Positions 25,584 through 36,176 are shown, counted from the first letter of the stretch. The stretch is 64,000 nt of DNA from a marine bacterium B5-7 (GCA_021604525.1 BQJD01000019.1:1-64000), one strand, 5' to 3'. Made by a program: numbers and translations. Notes: a model not told the origin generated them from the sequence alone.

Positions 25584-26459
25584 CTAATTCAATCCGTAAA
25601 TCAGCATTTGCGATACCAGATTCAGGGCATCATGGTACGGCACGGCCTGATTGTCGCGAATGATCTGTTTCCCTTCCTCGGAAGTCGCATAGGCGATGAA
25701 CTGGCGAACATTATAGGAAGGCTTGGGGCCGGTCACCAGGAACAATGGCCGATACAAACCATAGTTGCCGCTACGAACATTTTCGACACTCGGATCCTTG
25801 CCATCAAAGCCGATAATCTTGACGTTGCGTTTGCGCGCGCTACTAACGCCGGTGATGCCGATGGCATAGGGATCTGCCTCGATACCCTTTTCAAGCGGTC
25901 CGGATGAGGGGAACGTGTATTCGGTAACAAATTCTTGATCGGCATCCTCGAACACATACTGGCGAATGGCGTAGCCGACGCCGGATATTTTGCCCTTACG
26001 TACAAACAGCTTCAATGGTGCATCCTCGCCCCCGACCTCGGACCAGTTGGTGATGCGGCCTTCGTAGATATCCTTGATCTGCTGCCGGTCGAGACTGCTG
26101 ACCGGATTGACTGGGTTAACGATGATGGCCAACGCATCCCAGGCGACAGGATGCATGGTGACATGCATTTCCGAAGCATCCGAATTCGGCAAGGTAATCC
26201 GGCACGACCCGCCGATGTCAATCTTCAGCTTGGCAGCATCGCGAATGCCGCGGGTCGCACCACCGCCTTCGAGTTCAAATTTAATGCCGGTTTTGGCAGT
26301 AAAACCATTGGAGAGTTCCTGCATGAACGATTTCTTGGTAATGCCACAACCAGCCCAGGTGATGGTCTCGTTATCCTGGGCAACGGCCCCTGGCGGCGAC
26401 AGTAATATGGCACAGACCGCCGGCACAGCAAGTTTGTAAAAATTTATCCCGTTTAACAT
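25584..26459 (-). CDS. PstS-like phosphate/anion-binding periplasmic protein
   Basis: About 291 aa from an ATG at 26459, chosen because GGAG lies 9 nt upstream and the protein then begins with a clean signal peptide (LNGINFYKLAVPAVCAILLSPPGAVAQ). An in-frame ATG at 26534 would add 25 residues with no such logic. The mature protein resembles PstS-type proteins: ITWAGCGITKKSFMQELSNGFTAKTG, GSCRITLPNSDAS, VNPVSSLDRQQIKDIYEGRITNWSEVGG (the signature block), and AYATSEEGKQIIRDN near the C terminus. No pstCAB genes adjoin, so it may bind another anion or act in sensing. Confidence 0.85.
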   Translation of the reverse strand: MLNGINFYKLAVPAVCAILLSPPGAVAQDNETITWAGCGITKKSFMQELSNGFTAKTGIKFELEGGGATRGIRDAAKLKIDIGGSCRITLPNSDASEMHVTMHPVAWDALAIIVNPVNPVSSLDRQQIKDIYEGRITNWSEVGGEDAPLKLFVRKGKISGVGYAIRQYVFEDADQEFVTEYTFPSSGPLEKGIEADPYAIGITGVSSARKRNVKIIGFDGKDPSVENVRSGNYGLYRPLFLVTGPKPSYNVRQFIAYATSEEGKQIIRDNQAVPYHDALNLVSQMLIYGLN

Positions 26460-26833
26460 TCCGACACACTCCATCCCCTTACGTGCAAGGGATTTTATTG
26501 AATTTGAAACCCCGAAACCGATACCCGTCGTCAACCTGCATAACGCGCAGTTTAATTACAGCCTACACCCGATCATCACGCGGTGCGTGTTTCTGACATC
26601 CCCTGATCGCATCAGGTTATATACATTTCCACGCCAGCATGCATCCATACTACGCTTGGCCTGCTCGCCTTCACTACGGACTTGTCCTGTCCTCAACAGC
26701 GAGTGCACCAAACCTTAAACCAATAATTGGTTTCCTTTTAATTATCTACTGGATTATTCCTCTTTTTCGATTCAGCGGCCAGCCACGATCATGCTATGCC
26801 GTCATAAATTTATCGCCATAAATCTCGTCAGAA
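26460..26833. other. Non-coding interval with one perfect palindrome
   Basis: About 370 bp between two minus-strand genes. No reading frame with a credible start was found. The notable element is a 17-bp perfect palindrome at 26717-26733, described separately. The rest is A-T-rich and would contain the promoter of the PstS-like gene. Confidence 0.45.
26717..26733. promoter_or_regulatory. Perfect 17-bp palindrome, possible operator
   Basis: AAACCAATAATTGGTTT reads the same on both strands around a central A. This is the size and symmetry of a dimeric-repressor site. It lies about 260 bp upstream of the PstS-like start and downstream of the PaiB-like gene. The short T-rich run after it (TTTCCTTTT) also allows it to be a weak terminator. 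Confidence 0.3.
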
Positions 26834-27439
26834 TCAATTATCGACCAGGCCATGCTCACGCATTATCGCGGCCAGCGCGCGATCACCAACGCCGCCTTGC
26901 TCCAGAGCATCGACGACTCCGACGCGGTCATCCCGGCTTTTATTCTGACTGAGCTTGAACTTGGCACGCACCGTATCGGCGGTCAGGGTAAAACCGATAA
27001 TGGCATCCAGCATCGCCGGCGGATAATCGGGAATCCAGGGGTTATCGCTACCGCGCTCAAAATAATCAGCGAGGTCCTCGACCAGACGGCTTAAATCATC
27101 GTGAGCAGTAATTGCCGAGACGACGCCTTCAACATGAACGACTACGAAGTTCCAGGTCGGTACCATTTGCGGCGTTGTGTACCAGGTTGGCGATATATAG
27201 GCGTGGGGTCCTGCAAAAACTGCAGTAACCCGACCTCCCGCAAGAATGTCTGCGGACTGGGGATTTTCGCGGGCAAGGTGTCCAAACAACACCGGCGTTA
27301 CCGGATCCTGCACCAGTAAAGGTACGTGCGATATCCACGGTTTATCGCCATGGCTGATCAGGGTCGCGAACGGGTAATTCGCGATAAGTTTGAGCGCGGC
27401 CGCAGGGTCGTTCTCTTGAAACGGCGCTGGCAGATACAT
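26834..27439 (-). CDS. FMN-binding PaiB-like protein
   Basis: 201 aa. The start MYLPAPFQENDPAAALKLIANYPFATLIS is characteristic of the PaiB/FMN-binding split-barrel family, annotated as negative transcriptional regulators after Bacillus PaiB. Further family blocks are HVPLLVQDPVTPVLFGHLARENPQ and WNFVVVHVEGVVSAI. Such proteins bind FMN in a pyridoxamine-oxidase-like barrel. A regulatory role for this copy is assumed from the name only. It is followed by nothing co-directional within 370 bp. Confidence 0.88.
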   Translation of the reverse strand: MYLPAPFQENDPAAALKLIANYPFATLISHGDKPWISHVPLLVQDPVTPVLFGHLARENPQSADILAGGRVTAVFAGPHAYISPTWYTTPQMVPTWNFVVVHVEGVVSAITAHDDLSRLVEDLADYFERGSDNPWIPDYPPAMLDAIIGFTLTADTVRAKFKLSQNKSRDDRVGVVDALEQGGVGDRALAAIMREHGLVDN

Positions 27440-27569
27440 GATGACAGACCCTTGGAGCTGAAGTTCGGATGACGACCGGATGCTATGATCGGCATTTGTT
27501 CTACGATTACATCATAGCGCCGCCACACGTGAAAAGGCTATCGCCACGAACTGACTCGACATTCCAGTC

Positions 27570-28622
27570 ATGAATAGGTCAAGCGGCAGAATCAATCTGC
27601 GGTCAGCCGGGATACTGGTATTCGGCATTTGTCTGCTTCTGATCATCGCGGCAACGCTGTCGTGGTATCACACCAGGCGAATTGAACAGGACATCCTGCA
27701 AGCGGTATCCAGGCAACTCGAGGCCGCCGGCTTTAGTGGGTACGAGCTGATCGTCCGTGGCCGACAGGTCGAGTTTGTCGGTGAGGTGGATGCCGTGGTC
27801 GACCGCCAGGCAATGACTGCGATTGCCGCTTCGGTAGAGAATGTCGAAAGCGTCATCGACAACCGTATTGTCACCAACTACGAGGATGGTCGTCACTTCG
27901 AACTCCACAGCTACGCTGGCATTACTACCGTCGAAGGGGAATTACCATCGGCGAGTGATGTCGATCTGGTGCTTAACGCAATCCGTGAACAATACGGCGT
28001 GGAACCACTCGGCACCGATCTTGAAGTCAGACAGGCAATGCGGCGGCCGCCATGGCTGGACAACTTCAAACACATACTTGATGTTGTCTCGGCAGCATCT
28101 CCCCTGATCATCGAATATCGCGACGACACCCTGTACTTAAGCGGCGGGGTTGCAAGTGCCGAGACCCTTGACGAGATACGTAAAACACTCGTGCAAGTTG
28201 TACCACACACGCTGAAGACACAACTTGCATTCAAATTACCGGAGTCTGTCCGCAAATCCGGTATCAGGATCGAATACCGCAACCGAAAGGTACTTATCGA
28301 AGGCGTGGTGGCAAGCCAGGATTACCTCGATCAGCTTGTCTCGGCACTGAAACTGGCCCTTGCAACGGATGAGATCGACAATCGGGTCGAGGTGGATACC
28401 CATGTCGAGGATAGTGTGGTTTTTGAAGACGTTACCCGCGCCGTCTTCCCACTCGCCATGGCCAATTGGTTTGACATCGATATCGATGACGATGAGGTCA
28501 TGCTCAAAGCCGGCGTGCGAGACGAAGAAGAGCGAGAGATATTGCAACAGCAAATGCATGAGCAATTCACCTACCCGGTAAGAGTGGTCAACCGGATCAG
28601 CAGCGAAGCAACCACTGAATGA
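27570..28622 (+). CDS. Membrane-anchored protein with BON-like repeats
   Basis: 350 aa. One N-terminal membrane segment (about residues 11-31, GILVFGICLLLIIAATLSW) leaves the rest in the periplasm. The exported part has three or more BON-like units, each a helix-strand pattern ending in a Gly-x-Val or Ile strand: ELIVRGRQVEFVGEVD, IIEYRDDTLYLSGGVAS, IRIEYRNRKVLIEGVVAS. BON domains bind phospholipid or peptidoglycan-associated surfaces. A similar pattern occurs in the N-terminal part of OmpA-family ArfA proteins. It is followed after 134 bp by the coiled-coil HhH protein gene, possibly in the same unit. Confidence 0.7.
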   Translation: MNRSSGRINLRSAGILVFGICLLLIIAATLSWYHTRRIEQDILQAVSRQLEAAGFSGYELIVRGRQVEFVGEVDAVVDRQAMTAIAASVENVESVIDNRIVTNYEDGRHFELHSYAGITTVEGELPSASDVDLVLNAIREQYGVEPLGTDLEVRQAMRRPPWLDNFKHILDVVSAASPLIIEYRDDTLYLSGGVASAETLDEIRKTLVQVVPHTLKTQLAFKLPESVRKSGIRIEYRNRKVLIEGVVASQDYLDQLVSALKLALATDEIDNRVEVDTHVEDSVVFEDVTRAVFPLAMANWFDIDIDDDEVMLKAGVRDEEEREILQQQMHEQFTYPVRVVNRISSEATTE

Positions 28623-28756
28623 GTCAAGCAGCCATTACCATGACGTTCTTCGATTTCAGCATAATGATACTGTTAGAATAGCGGTCGATGTTGACTCAAC
28701 TCCCTGCGGACCCGGCTTAAGCGGTTCGCCCAAATACCCCGGAATATTTTCAGTTA

Positions 28757-29938
28757 ATGAGTTCTTTGCTTACTGAAATACTGATTAGCCTGATCGTCAT
28801 CGCGGTTATCGGCGGAATCATCGGCTGGTTGGTGCGTGGTGCCCATGGCAACCGCGAGGACAACAAACTCGATGAGGCGTTGGAAGATAAGGCGGCTGCG
28901 CTTGAGAAGGCGCGCGAGCAGATCAATCGGCTAGAGTCATCCATGAAAAAGATGAACCAGTTACGCAGTGCCGAACGTGAATCGCTGCAAGGCAGGATTC
29001 ACGAACTTGAGCCGCTGTTTGACATCGTTGAAAAACGTGATGGCCAGGTCCGCGAATTAACTGAATCTTTGAAAAACGCTGAACATAAGCATCAGGCCGA
29101 ATTAGAGAAATTCAAGTTCAGCCAAAGCACACTGGGTCTTTTTGACGACGGTGGCAGCGCCGAGATCGAAAAGCTCAAGGATGAAGTCAAGCTCAGTAAC
29201 CGACAACGCGACAGCGCCATAAGCCGTTACCAGGACCAGGTTCGACAGATCGAGGATCTGGAGAACTTACTGGCCGACAAGGACCGACAGTTGAGTGACC
29301 TCAATGAAAAAATAGCCAACGGCGAACTCGGCGGACAAAAGGATTTCGAATCCATGAAAGTCCAGCTTGCGAGGCTGCAAGATGAGATTAAAGACAAGGA
29401 CGAGCAGCTATCGATACTTGAAAACAAACATCGCTACCAGCTTGATATGGCCGAGGCGCGCGCAGCCAAGGCCGAATCGGACGTTGCGGCTCAAGAGGAA
29501 GAGCGTCTAACCCGTGATGCCGAACTGGTCAATCGAATAGAACAACTTGATACCGCGATCCGTGAGCGCGACGAAACGTTAAATGAGCTCCGACAACGAC
29601 TGGAGTCGTCCAGTGCAATGCAGCCGCCTGCGATTCCTGCCGTTACACCAGTCCATCCACCGGCCAATCGCGCCAATCGCGCCAATCGAGACAGCCTGCA
29701 AGCTCTAAAAGGTATCGGCCCCTCTACCGAAGAGCGTCTTAACCAGCTTGGCATTCACACGCTCGAACAGATCGCCACATTGAACGATGCCGACATAGAG
29801 CGCATTGGCGAGAAGATGCCGACTTTCACCACCCATTTGAAACGCTATAACTGGATTGACAATGCCCGGGAACTAACCAGGATCGGGGCCGAGACTGCGG
29901 CCGAGGTCGTGGAGCACATCGAAGCCGGGGACTCCTGA
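28757..29938 (+). CDS. Membrane-anchored coiled-coil protein with C-terminal helix-hairpin-helix
   Basis: 393 aa. A membrane segment near the N terminus (about residues 6-27, TEILISLIVIAVIGGIIGWL) is followed by about 250 residues of heptad-rich coiled coil (DEALEDKAAALEKAREQINRLESSMKKM and onward) and a C-terminal helix-hairpin-helix (about 312-365; LQALKGIGPSTEERLNQLGIHTLEQIATL). The HhH type is a DNA- or protein-binding fold. An inward-pointing anchored coiled coil with an HhH tip could tether DNA or a ribosome-like partner to the inner membrane. No specific function is known for this arrangement. Confidence 0.78.
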   Translation: MSSLLTEILISLIVIAVIGGIIGWLVRGAHGNREDNKLDEALEDKAAALEKAREQINRLESSMKKMNQLRSAERESLQGRIHELEPLFDIVEKRDGQVRELTESLKNAEHKHQAELEKFKFSQSTLGLFDDGGSAEIEKLKDEVKLSNRQRDSAISRYQDQVRQIEDLENLLADKDRQLSDLNEKIANGELGGQKDFESMKVQLARLQDEIKDKDEQLSILENKHRYQLDMAEARAAKAESDVAAQEEERLTRDAELVNRIEQLDTAIRERDETLNELRQRLESSSAMQPPAIPAVTPVHPPANRANRANRDSLQALKGIGPSTEERLNQLGIHTLEQIATLNDADIERIGEKMPTFTTHLKRYNWIDNARELTRIGAETAAEVVEHIEAGDS

Positions 29939-29980
29939 CCACCCCCGTCAGCTAATTGTCGGCCGAATTCGTTTCCCGGA

Positions 29981-31834
29981 CTAACTCTCCCGCCCTGCAC
30001 GCTTTCTTTCGTGCTCTTTCAAATGCTTTTTACGAATGCGGATACTGCTGGGAGTAATTTCCACCAATTCGTCATCATCGATAAATTCGAGTGCCTGCTC
30101 AAGCGTCATATCAACCGCCGGTGTCAGCAAAATCGCCGCATCCTTGCCGGAGGCACGGACGTTTGTTAGCTGCTTACCCTTAAGCGGGTTCACCACCAGA
30201 TCGTTATCACGCGAGTGAATGCCGACCACCTGACCCTCGTAGACTTCATCTCCCGGTTTCACCGTCATCCGTCCGCGTTCCTGCAGATTGAATAGCGCAT
30301 AGCCCAGCGCCTTGCCAGCACCGTTTGAGATCATCACGCCATTATTGCGCTGCTCGATATCAACCGTGCTGAGTGGCGCATAGCGGTCAAACACGTGATA
30401 CATCAAACCGGTACCCGATGTCAGCGTCAAAAAGCGTGTGCGAAATCCGATCAGACCACGCGCCGGGCATTTGAATGACAGGCGGACGCGCCCCCGACCA
30501 TCAGGCTGCATGTCCTCAAGGTTTGCGCCACGGGCACCCAGCGCTTCCATCAACGCACCCTGGTGAACCTGCTCCACATCGATAGTGAGATCCTCGAATG
30601 GCTCACACTGAACACCGTCGATTTCACGGCGAATCACCATCGGCCGCGACACGGCAATCTCATAACCTTCGCGGCGCATCGTCTCAAGCAGTATCGACAA
30701 ATGCAGCTCACCCCGCCCGGATACCTTGAAACAATCCGGATCGCCGGTGCCTTCCACACGCAATGCGACGTTGGATATCAGCTCGCGTTCGAGCCGGTCG
30801 AGGATCTGCCGGGATGTCACGTACTTGCCTTCCCTGCCGGCCAGAGGCGAGGTGTTCACCTGGAACATCATGCTCACAGTCGGCTCATCGACGGTCAGTG
30901 GTGGCAGTGCTTCGACTGTTTCCGGATCGCACAGGGTATCGGAGATGAGCGGCCGCTCGATTCCTGTTACCGCGACGATATCGCCGGCCATGGCCTCGGG
31001 CACTTCCTCTCGGCTGAGGCCTTCAGGCTTCAGTATGGACAGGATACGACCCTGTCTACGCACCCCCTTGCGATCGATTATGGAAATACGGGTGTTACTG
31101 CGGATACTGCCGCGGGTGATTCTGCCGACCGCGATGGCGCCGACGAATGAAGAATAGTCGAGTGTCGATACCTGCATCTGAAACGGACCCGTTGGGTCGA
31201 CCTCAGGCACCGGCGCGTGACGCACGATAGTCTCGAACAACGGATCCATATTGCCCGAGGTGACCCCGGCGTCCAGACCCGCGAAACCTTCGGTAGCCGA
31301 TGAATAAATAACAGGAAAGTCGAGCTGTTCCTCGCTCGCGCCGAGCCGATCGAACAGGTCAAAGGTCTGATCGAGCACCCAGTCGGGACGCGCACCATCA
31401 CGATCGATCTTGTTGATGACCAGAATCGGCCGGAGGTTATGATCGAACGCTTTCTCGGTCACGAAGCGGGTTTGCGGCATCGGCCCCTCGACTGCGTCCA
31501 CCAACAGCAACACCGAATCGACCATCGACAATACCCGCTCGACTTCGCCGCCGAAATCGGCATGACCCGGGGTATCGACGATATTGATCCGATATCCCTG
31601 CCACGAGATGGCGGCATTTTTTGACAGGATCGTGATACCGCGCTCGCGTTCGAGATCATTAGCATCCATCACCCGGTTGACCGGGCCGAAGCGTTCTCCC
31701 AGCGATCCGCTTTGCTGTAGCAACCTGTCGACCAGGGTGGTTTTACCGTGATCGACGTGGGCGATAATGGCAATATTGCGAATTCGCTCGACGTAGCTGG
31801 TCGGGGCCAAGAGAGGTTGTGTTACGACACTCAT
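29981..31834 (-). CDS. typA: Ribosome-associated GTPase TypA/BipA
   Basis: 617 aa translational GTPase that binds 70S ribosomes and helps 50S assembly and stress growth. G-domain motifs: [16 protein letters not shown] (about 23-38), [14 protein letters not shown] (about 84-97) and [10 protein letters not shown] (about 141-150). The C terminus has the TypA-specific domain ending [19 protein letters not shown]. The length is typical (about 605-615). It is preceded on the same strand by argB, 142 bp away. Confidence 0.97.
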   Translation of the reverse strand: MSVVTQPLLAPTSYVERIRNIAIIAHVDHGKTTLVDRLLQQSGSLGERFGPVNRVMDANDLERERGITILSKNAAISWQGYRINIVDTPGHADFGGEVERVLSMVDSVLLLVDAVEGPMPQTRFVTEKAFDHNLRPILVINKIDRDGARPDWVLDQTFDLFDRLGASEEQLDFPVIYSSATEGFAGLDAGVTSGNMDPLFETIVRHAPVPEVDPTGPFQMQVSTLDYSSFVGAIAVGRITRGSIRSNTRISIIDRKGVRRQGRILSILKPEGLSREEVPEAMAGDIVAVTGIERPLISDTLCDPETVEALPPLTVDEPTVSMMFQVNTSPLAGREGKYVTSRQILDRLERELISNVALRVEGTGDPDCFKVSGRGELHLSILLETMRREGYEIAVSRPMVIRREIDGVQCEPFEDLTIDVEQVHQGALMEALGARGANLEDMQPDGRGRVRLSFKCPARGLIGFRTRFLTLTSGTGLMYHVFDRYAPLSTVDIEQRNNGVMISNGAGKALGYALFNLQERGRMTVKPGDEVYEGQVVGIHSRDNDLVVNPLKGKQLTNVRASGKDAAILLTPAVDMTLEQALEFIDDDELVEITPSSIRIRKKHLKEHERKRAGRES

Positions 31835-31976
31835 GATTTATCACTTGATCGCGTCCTTGGGACTCACCGGTTTTGGCGGGTGGTCCAACAGGATTCGATA
31901 TTAGGTTAAGAAAACCGCGACACGCGGCATTGATTCACTGGCATCGACAGGTAACGCCTGCCAGTTGAAGACGAAC

Positions 31977-32933
<957 letters not shown>

Positions 32934-32940
32934 TCATTAA

Positions 32941-32974
32941 AAAACCGCCCCTTAATCGCTTAAGGGGCGGTTTT
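32941..32974 (-). terminator. Intrinsic terminator of hsp20
   Basis: A perfect 15-bp stem (AAAACCGCCCCTTAA at 32941-32955 with its complement at 32960-32974) and a 4-nt loop. Read on the minus strand it ends in a run of T after GGGGCGG, which is ideal for intrinsic termination. It lies about 30 bp after the hsp20 stop and before argB, and separates the two transcripts. Confidence 0.92.
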
Positions 32975-33003
32975 ATCGGTCAATTTTAAGAATTATGGAC
33001 TGA

Positions 33004-33462
33004 TTACGACACTTTTACGTCGATTTTCTTGGGTTTGACCTCTTCACTTTTCGGCAACTTCAGGGTCAAGATGCCGTCGCGGTAGTCGGCGCTGACGTTG
33101 GAATCGTCAACATCGCCGCCAAGACGCATCGAACGAACGAATTTGCCGTAGCGCCGCTCCTGGCGAATAACGCGTCCTTCCTTCTTGTCATCGTGTTCGT
33201 AACGAGTCTCGGCATTGATCGTCAGGACACCATCATTGATGGTGACATCGAGATCTTCCTTGCGAACGCCCGGAAGCTCGGCGCGAACGGTGTATCCGTT
33301 GTCGGTTTCCGACACATCAATGGCCGGCGCGATGGAGCGATTGCCGCTATTACCATTGTTGTTGGCCAGCGGTGAACGAAACATCTGATTGACCAAGCTG
33401 TCGAAATCGCCGAATGCATCCCAGCCGAAGCGTCGCTCCGATGGTTTAACTATCTGGTTCAT
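33004..33462 (-). CDS. Small heat-shock protein, Hsp20 family
   Basis: 152 aa holdase chaperone of the alpha-crystallin type. The crystallin domain spans about residues 45-140 (APAIDVSETDNGYTVRAELPGVRKEDLDVTINDGVLTINAETRYE) and closes with ADYRDGILTLKLPKSEEVKPKKIDVKV, with the family's GxLTLxxPK-like motif. GGAGG lies 7 nt before the ATG. Upstream is a sigma-32-like promoter (33515-33542) and downstream a strong terminator, so it is a single-gene heat-inducible transcript. Confidence 0.95.
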   Translation of the reverse strand: MNQIVKPSERRFGWDAFGDFDSLVNQMFRSPLANNNGNSGNRSIAPAIDVSETDNGYTVRAELPGVRKEDLDVTINDGVLTINAETRYEHDDKKEGRVIRQERRYGKFVRSMRLGGDVDDSNVSADYRDGILTLKLPKSEEVKPKKIDVKVS

Positions 33463-33514
33463 GTGATACCTCCAAATTTACGTTTAGATTGCGGTCGTGC
33501 CGCTTACGGCGTTA

Positions 33515-33542
33515 ATTTGGGGTGTTCAAAACAGTTTTCAAG
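33515..33542 (-). promoter_or_regulatory. Sigma-32-like heat-shock promoter of hsp20
   Basis: On the minus strand CTTGAAA (33542-33536) is followed after 13 bp by CCCCAAAT (33522-33515). The known E. coli sigma-32 consensus is CTTGAAA, 11-17 bp, CCCCATNT, so only one position differs. It lies about 53 bp upstream of the hsp20 ATG. The match and the gene behind it support each other. Confidence 0.82.
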
Positions 33543-33653
33543 AAGCTTTCCGGGCACAAAAATTGACATGAATCAATATCTGAATCGATGTATTGGCGCG
33601 TGCTATATTGGCCGCGGATTTTCACGCTACCGCACCCGTTTCGCGCTATAAAA

Positions 33654-35621
33654 ATGACTGAAAAGGATTTACCGACCGCCACCGGCGATCACCCGCAAAA
33701 CCAGGCCGGCAGCGTGGCCGGTGAACATCATTCGTCCCCTGCGCAGCGAGCCGATGTCAAGCCTCGCGACCTGATGTTCTCACGGAGATTTGCACCGTTT
33801 TTCATGACCCAGTTCCTCGGTGCGTTCAACGATAACGTCTTCAAGAACGCCCTGATTATCCTCATCACTTACGGCATCGCCGAGGCCGCATCGACCAACG
33901 CCCTGGTCAATATCGCTGCCGGCTTGTTTATCCTGCCATTTTTTCTGTTCTCCGCACTGGCCGGACAACTGGCCGATCGCTTCGACAAGGCGCGATACAT
34001 GCGGCACATCAAGGTAGCCGAAATCGTCATTATGGCGGTGGGCGCCACCGGCCTGGTTCTGGGATCACTGCCGCTGCTGTTATTCGTGCTATTTCTGATG
34101 GGCGCGCAGAGTACTTTTTTCGGTCCGGCCAAGTACGCCATATTGCCGCAACACCTTGCTACTCGCGAATTAACGGCCGGCAATGCGCTGGTGGAATCCG
34201 GGACCTTTCTCGCCATCCTTCTCGGCACCATCGTCGGCGGTTTGCTGGCAGGCATGGGCACGGTCGGCACTACCCTGGTGGCGATCGCCGTCATTGTGGT
34301 TGCTATCGCCGGCTATCTCGCCAGTCGAAGCATTCCGGCTGCGCCACCGACCGGCCATGGGCATCGCATCAACTACAACCTGGCAACGGAAACACTGGCT
34401 TTACTGCGGCTTCTCGGCGCTGATCGCTCTGTGTTTCTGAGCGTTCTCGGCATTTCCTGGTTCTGGTTCCTCGGCGCCGTATATCTTACCCAGTTCCCCA
34501 ACTTTACCCGCGTTGTGTTGGGCGGCGATGCTACCGTGGCGACCTTGCTGCTGGCGGTGTTTTCCATCGGGATTGGCGGTGGCTCGTTCATTTGCGAAAA
34601 ACTGTCGCGCGGTCGCATCGAGGCGGGCCTGGTACCCATCGGCATTATTGGAATGACGGTGTTCGGCATTCACCTCGGCCTGGTGGAGCCAATGACCAAT
34701 GACTCCCCTGTCGATGCCATCATGTTCATAACCAACCCGACCAATTTGCGCGTGGTCATCGATCTATTATTACTCTCGATGTTTGGCGGTCTGTATATCG
34801 TGCCGCTCTATACGCTGGTACAACATCTCAGCAAGCCCGCCGAGCGCGCCCGGATTATTGCAGCTAACAACGTTCTGAATGCGTTGTTCATGGTACTGGC
34901 TTCGATTGTCGCTATCGCCGTGCTGGGTGCGGGACGCAGCATCGCCGAGTTGTTCCTGATTATCTCCATCACCAATATCGGCGTATCGATTTATATCTTT
35001 GGCAAGGCGCCTGAGTTTCTGTTCAAAATGCTCGGCTGGCTGCTGGTTCACAGCCTCTACCGGGTTCGCAAACAGGGGCTCGCCAACATACCGACTGAAG
35101 GCCCGGCAATCCTTGCCGCTAATCACGTCAGTTTCGTCGACGCGGTGATCATGCACGCCATATGCCCGCGGCAACTCAGATTCGTGATGGACGCGGATAT
35201 CTATAATATCCCTGTACTTAACTGGCTATTCCGCTCGGTGGGCGCGATCCCTGTTACCGATCCGCGTATCAATCGTCATCTGGTTCGGCAAGGTTACGAC
35301 CTCATAGCCAATGCACTTGATCGGGGTGAGTTGGTCTGTATTTTCCCGGAAGGCGGTATCACCCGCGATGGCGAGATCCAAAAGTTCAAAAATGGCATCG
35401 ACAAGATCGTTAAACGCACGCCCGTTCCGGTCATTCCCGTGGCACTTCAGGGATTGTGGGGCAGCTTCTTCAGCTACGCCAGCGGGATGGCAATGCGCGG
35501 ATTGCCACGCAAGCTCTTTGCCCGTATAACCATAATCGTCGGCGCAGCGATCGCGCCGCAGTCGGTCAGCACACAGCACTTGCACCAGGTGATCAGCAGC
35601 CTTCGCGGCACTCAGCGCTGA
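33654..35621 (+). CDS. MFS transporter fused to 1-acylglycerol-3-phosphate acyltransferase (LplT-PlsC-type)
   Basis: 655 aa from ATG 33654; an upstream ATG at 33588 would add 22 residues, and neither has a clear ribosome-binding site. Residues about 40-440 form an MFS domain of the LplT lysophospholipid-flippase type (FFMTQFLGAFNDNVFKNALIILITYG near the start). Residues about 460-655 form a PlsC-type acyltransferase with NHVSFVDA (the NHxxxxD motif) and FPEGGITRDGEIQKFKNGI (the FPEG motif). In enterics these are separate proteins, LplT and Aas, which import and reacylate lysophospholipids. Here the flippase and acyltransferase are one chain. An AMP-binding domain, as in Aas, is absent. Confidence 0.9.
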   Translation: MTEKDLPTATGDHPQNQAGSVAGEHHSSPAQRADVKPRDLMFSRRFAPFFMTQFLGAFNDNVFKNALIILITYGIAEAASTNALVNIAAGLFILPFFLFSALAGQLADRFDKARYMRHIKVAEIVIMAVGATGLVLGSLPLLLFVLFLMGAQSTFFGPAKYAILPQHLATRELTAGNALVESGTFLAILLGTIVGGLLAGMGTVGTTLVAIAVIVVAIAGYLASRSIPAAPPTGHGHRINYNLATETLALLRLLGADRSVFLSVLGISWFWFLGAVYLTQFPNFTRVVLGGDATVATLLLAVFSIGIGGGSFICEKLSRGRIEAGLVPIGIIGMTVFGIHLGLVEPMTNDSPVDAIMFITNPTNLRVVIDLLLLSMFGGLYIVPLYTLVQHLSKPAERARIIAANNVLNALFMVLASIVAIAVLGAGRSIAELFLIISITNIGVSIYIFGKAPEFLFKMLGWLLVHSLYRVRKQGLANIPTEGPAILAANHVSFVDAVIMHAICPRQLRFVMDADIYNIPVLNWLFRSVGAIPVTDPRINRHLVRQGYDLIANALDRGELVCIFPEGGITRDGEIQKFKNGIDKIVKRTPVPVIPVALQGLWGSFFSYASGMAMRGLPRKLFARITIIVGAAIAPQSVSTQHLHQVISSLRGTQR

Positions 35622-35684
35622 CTGTTCTAATGGATAACTGCAATTTCTGTTTATCCTGACCATACTATCTGCGAGGTATGTCTG

Positions 35685-36176
35685 ATGTTTCTCAAAGGTT
35701 CGTGTCATTGTGGTGCGGTAAGGTTCAGTCTCGAATCGCAACACCCCTATCCATTCATGCGCTGTTACTGTGCAATCTGCCGCAAGACGGCTGGCGGTGG
35801 TGGTTACGTGCTTAACATCGGCGGCGAGGCTGAATCGTTGAAAGTGATCGGCGAAGAATTTATTAGTCGCTATCAGGCGATGATGGAGGACGACAGCGGT
35901 AACACGACCCAAAGCCCTGCGCAACGAAATTTCTGCAAGCAATGCGGTTCGGCGTTATGGGTGTGGGATCCGCGATGGCCTGAGCTGATTCATCCTTTTG
36001 CCTCCGCCATCGACACTGATCTGCCCGTAGCGCCAGAACATACCCACCTGATGCTGGCCTTCAAGGCCGGTTGGGTACCGCTCGACGCAGCGCCCGGCGA
36101 CAAGGTGTTCGATCGCTACCCGCAGGAATCAATCGCTGATTGGCACCAACGCCTTAATCTCGTGGTACCCGAATGA
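35685..36176 (+). CDS. GFA/CENP-V domain zinc protein
   Basis: 163 aa of the GFA family (glutathione-dependent formaldehyde-activating enzyme fold). Zinc-binding cysteines: C7-x-C9 in GSCHCGAVRF, C28-Y-C30-x2-C33 in RCYCAICRKTAGG, and C-x2-C in FCKQCGSALW. Only some family members activate formaldehyde; most are uncharacterised. The last 72 bp of the gene are repeated, with about 92% identity over the surrounding 102 bp, at 37421-37522 (see the duplication). It is 63 bp downstream of the acyltransferase fusion in the same direction. Confidence 0.88.
   Translation: MFLKGSCHCGAVRFSLESQHPYPFMRCYCAICRKTAGGGGYVLNIGGEAESLKVIGEEFISRYQAMMEDDSGNTTQSPAQRNFCKQCGSALWVWDPRWPELIHPFASAIDTDLPVAPEHTHLMLAFKAGWVPLDAAPGDKVFDRYPQESIADWHQRLNLVVPE

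Noticed and set aside
30563-31150. 195-codon plus-strand frame
   Set aside because: Antisense to typA; no recognisable protein.
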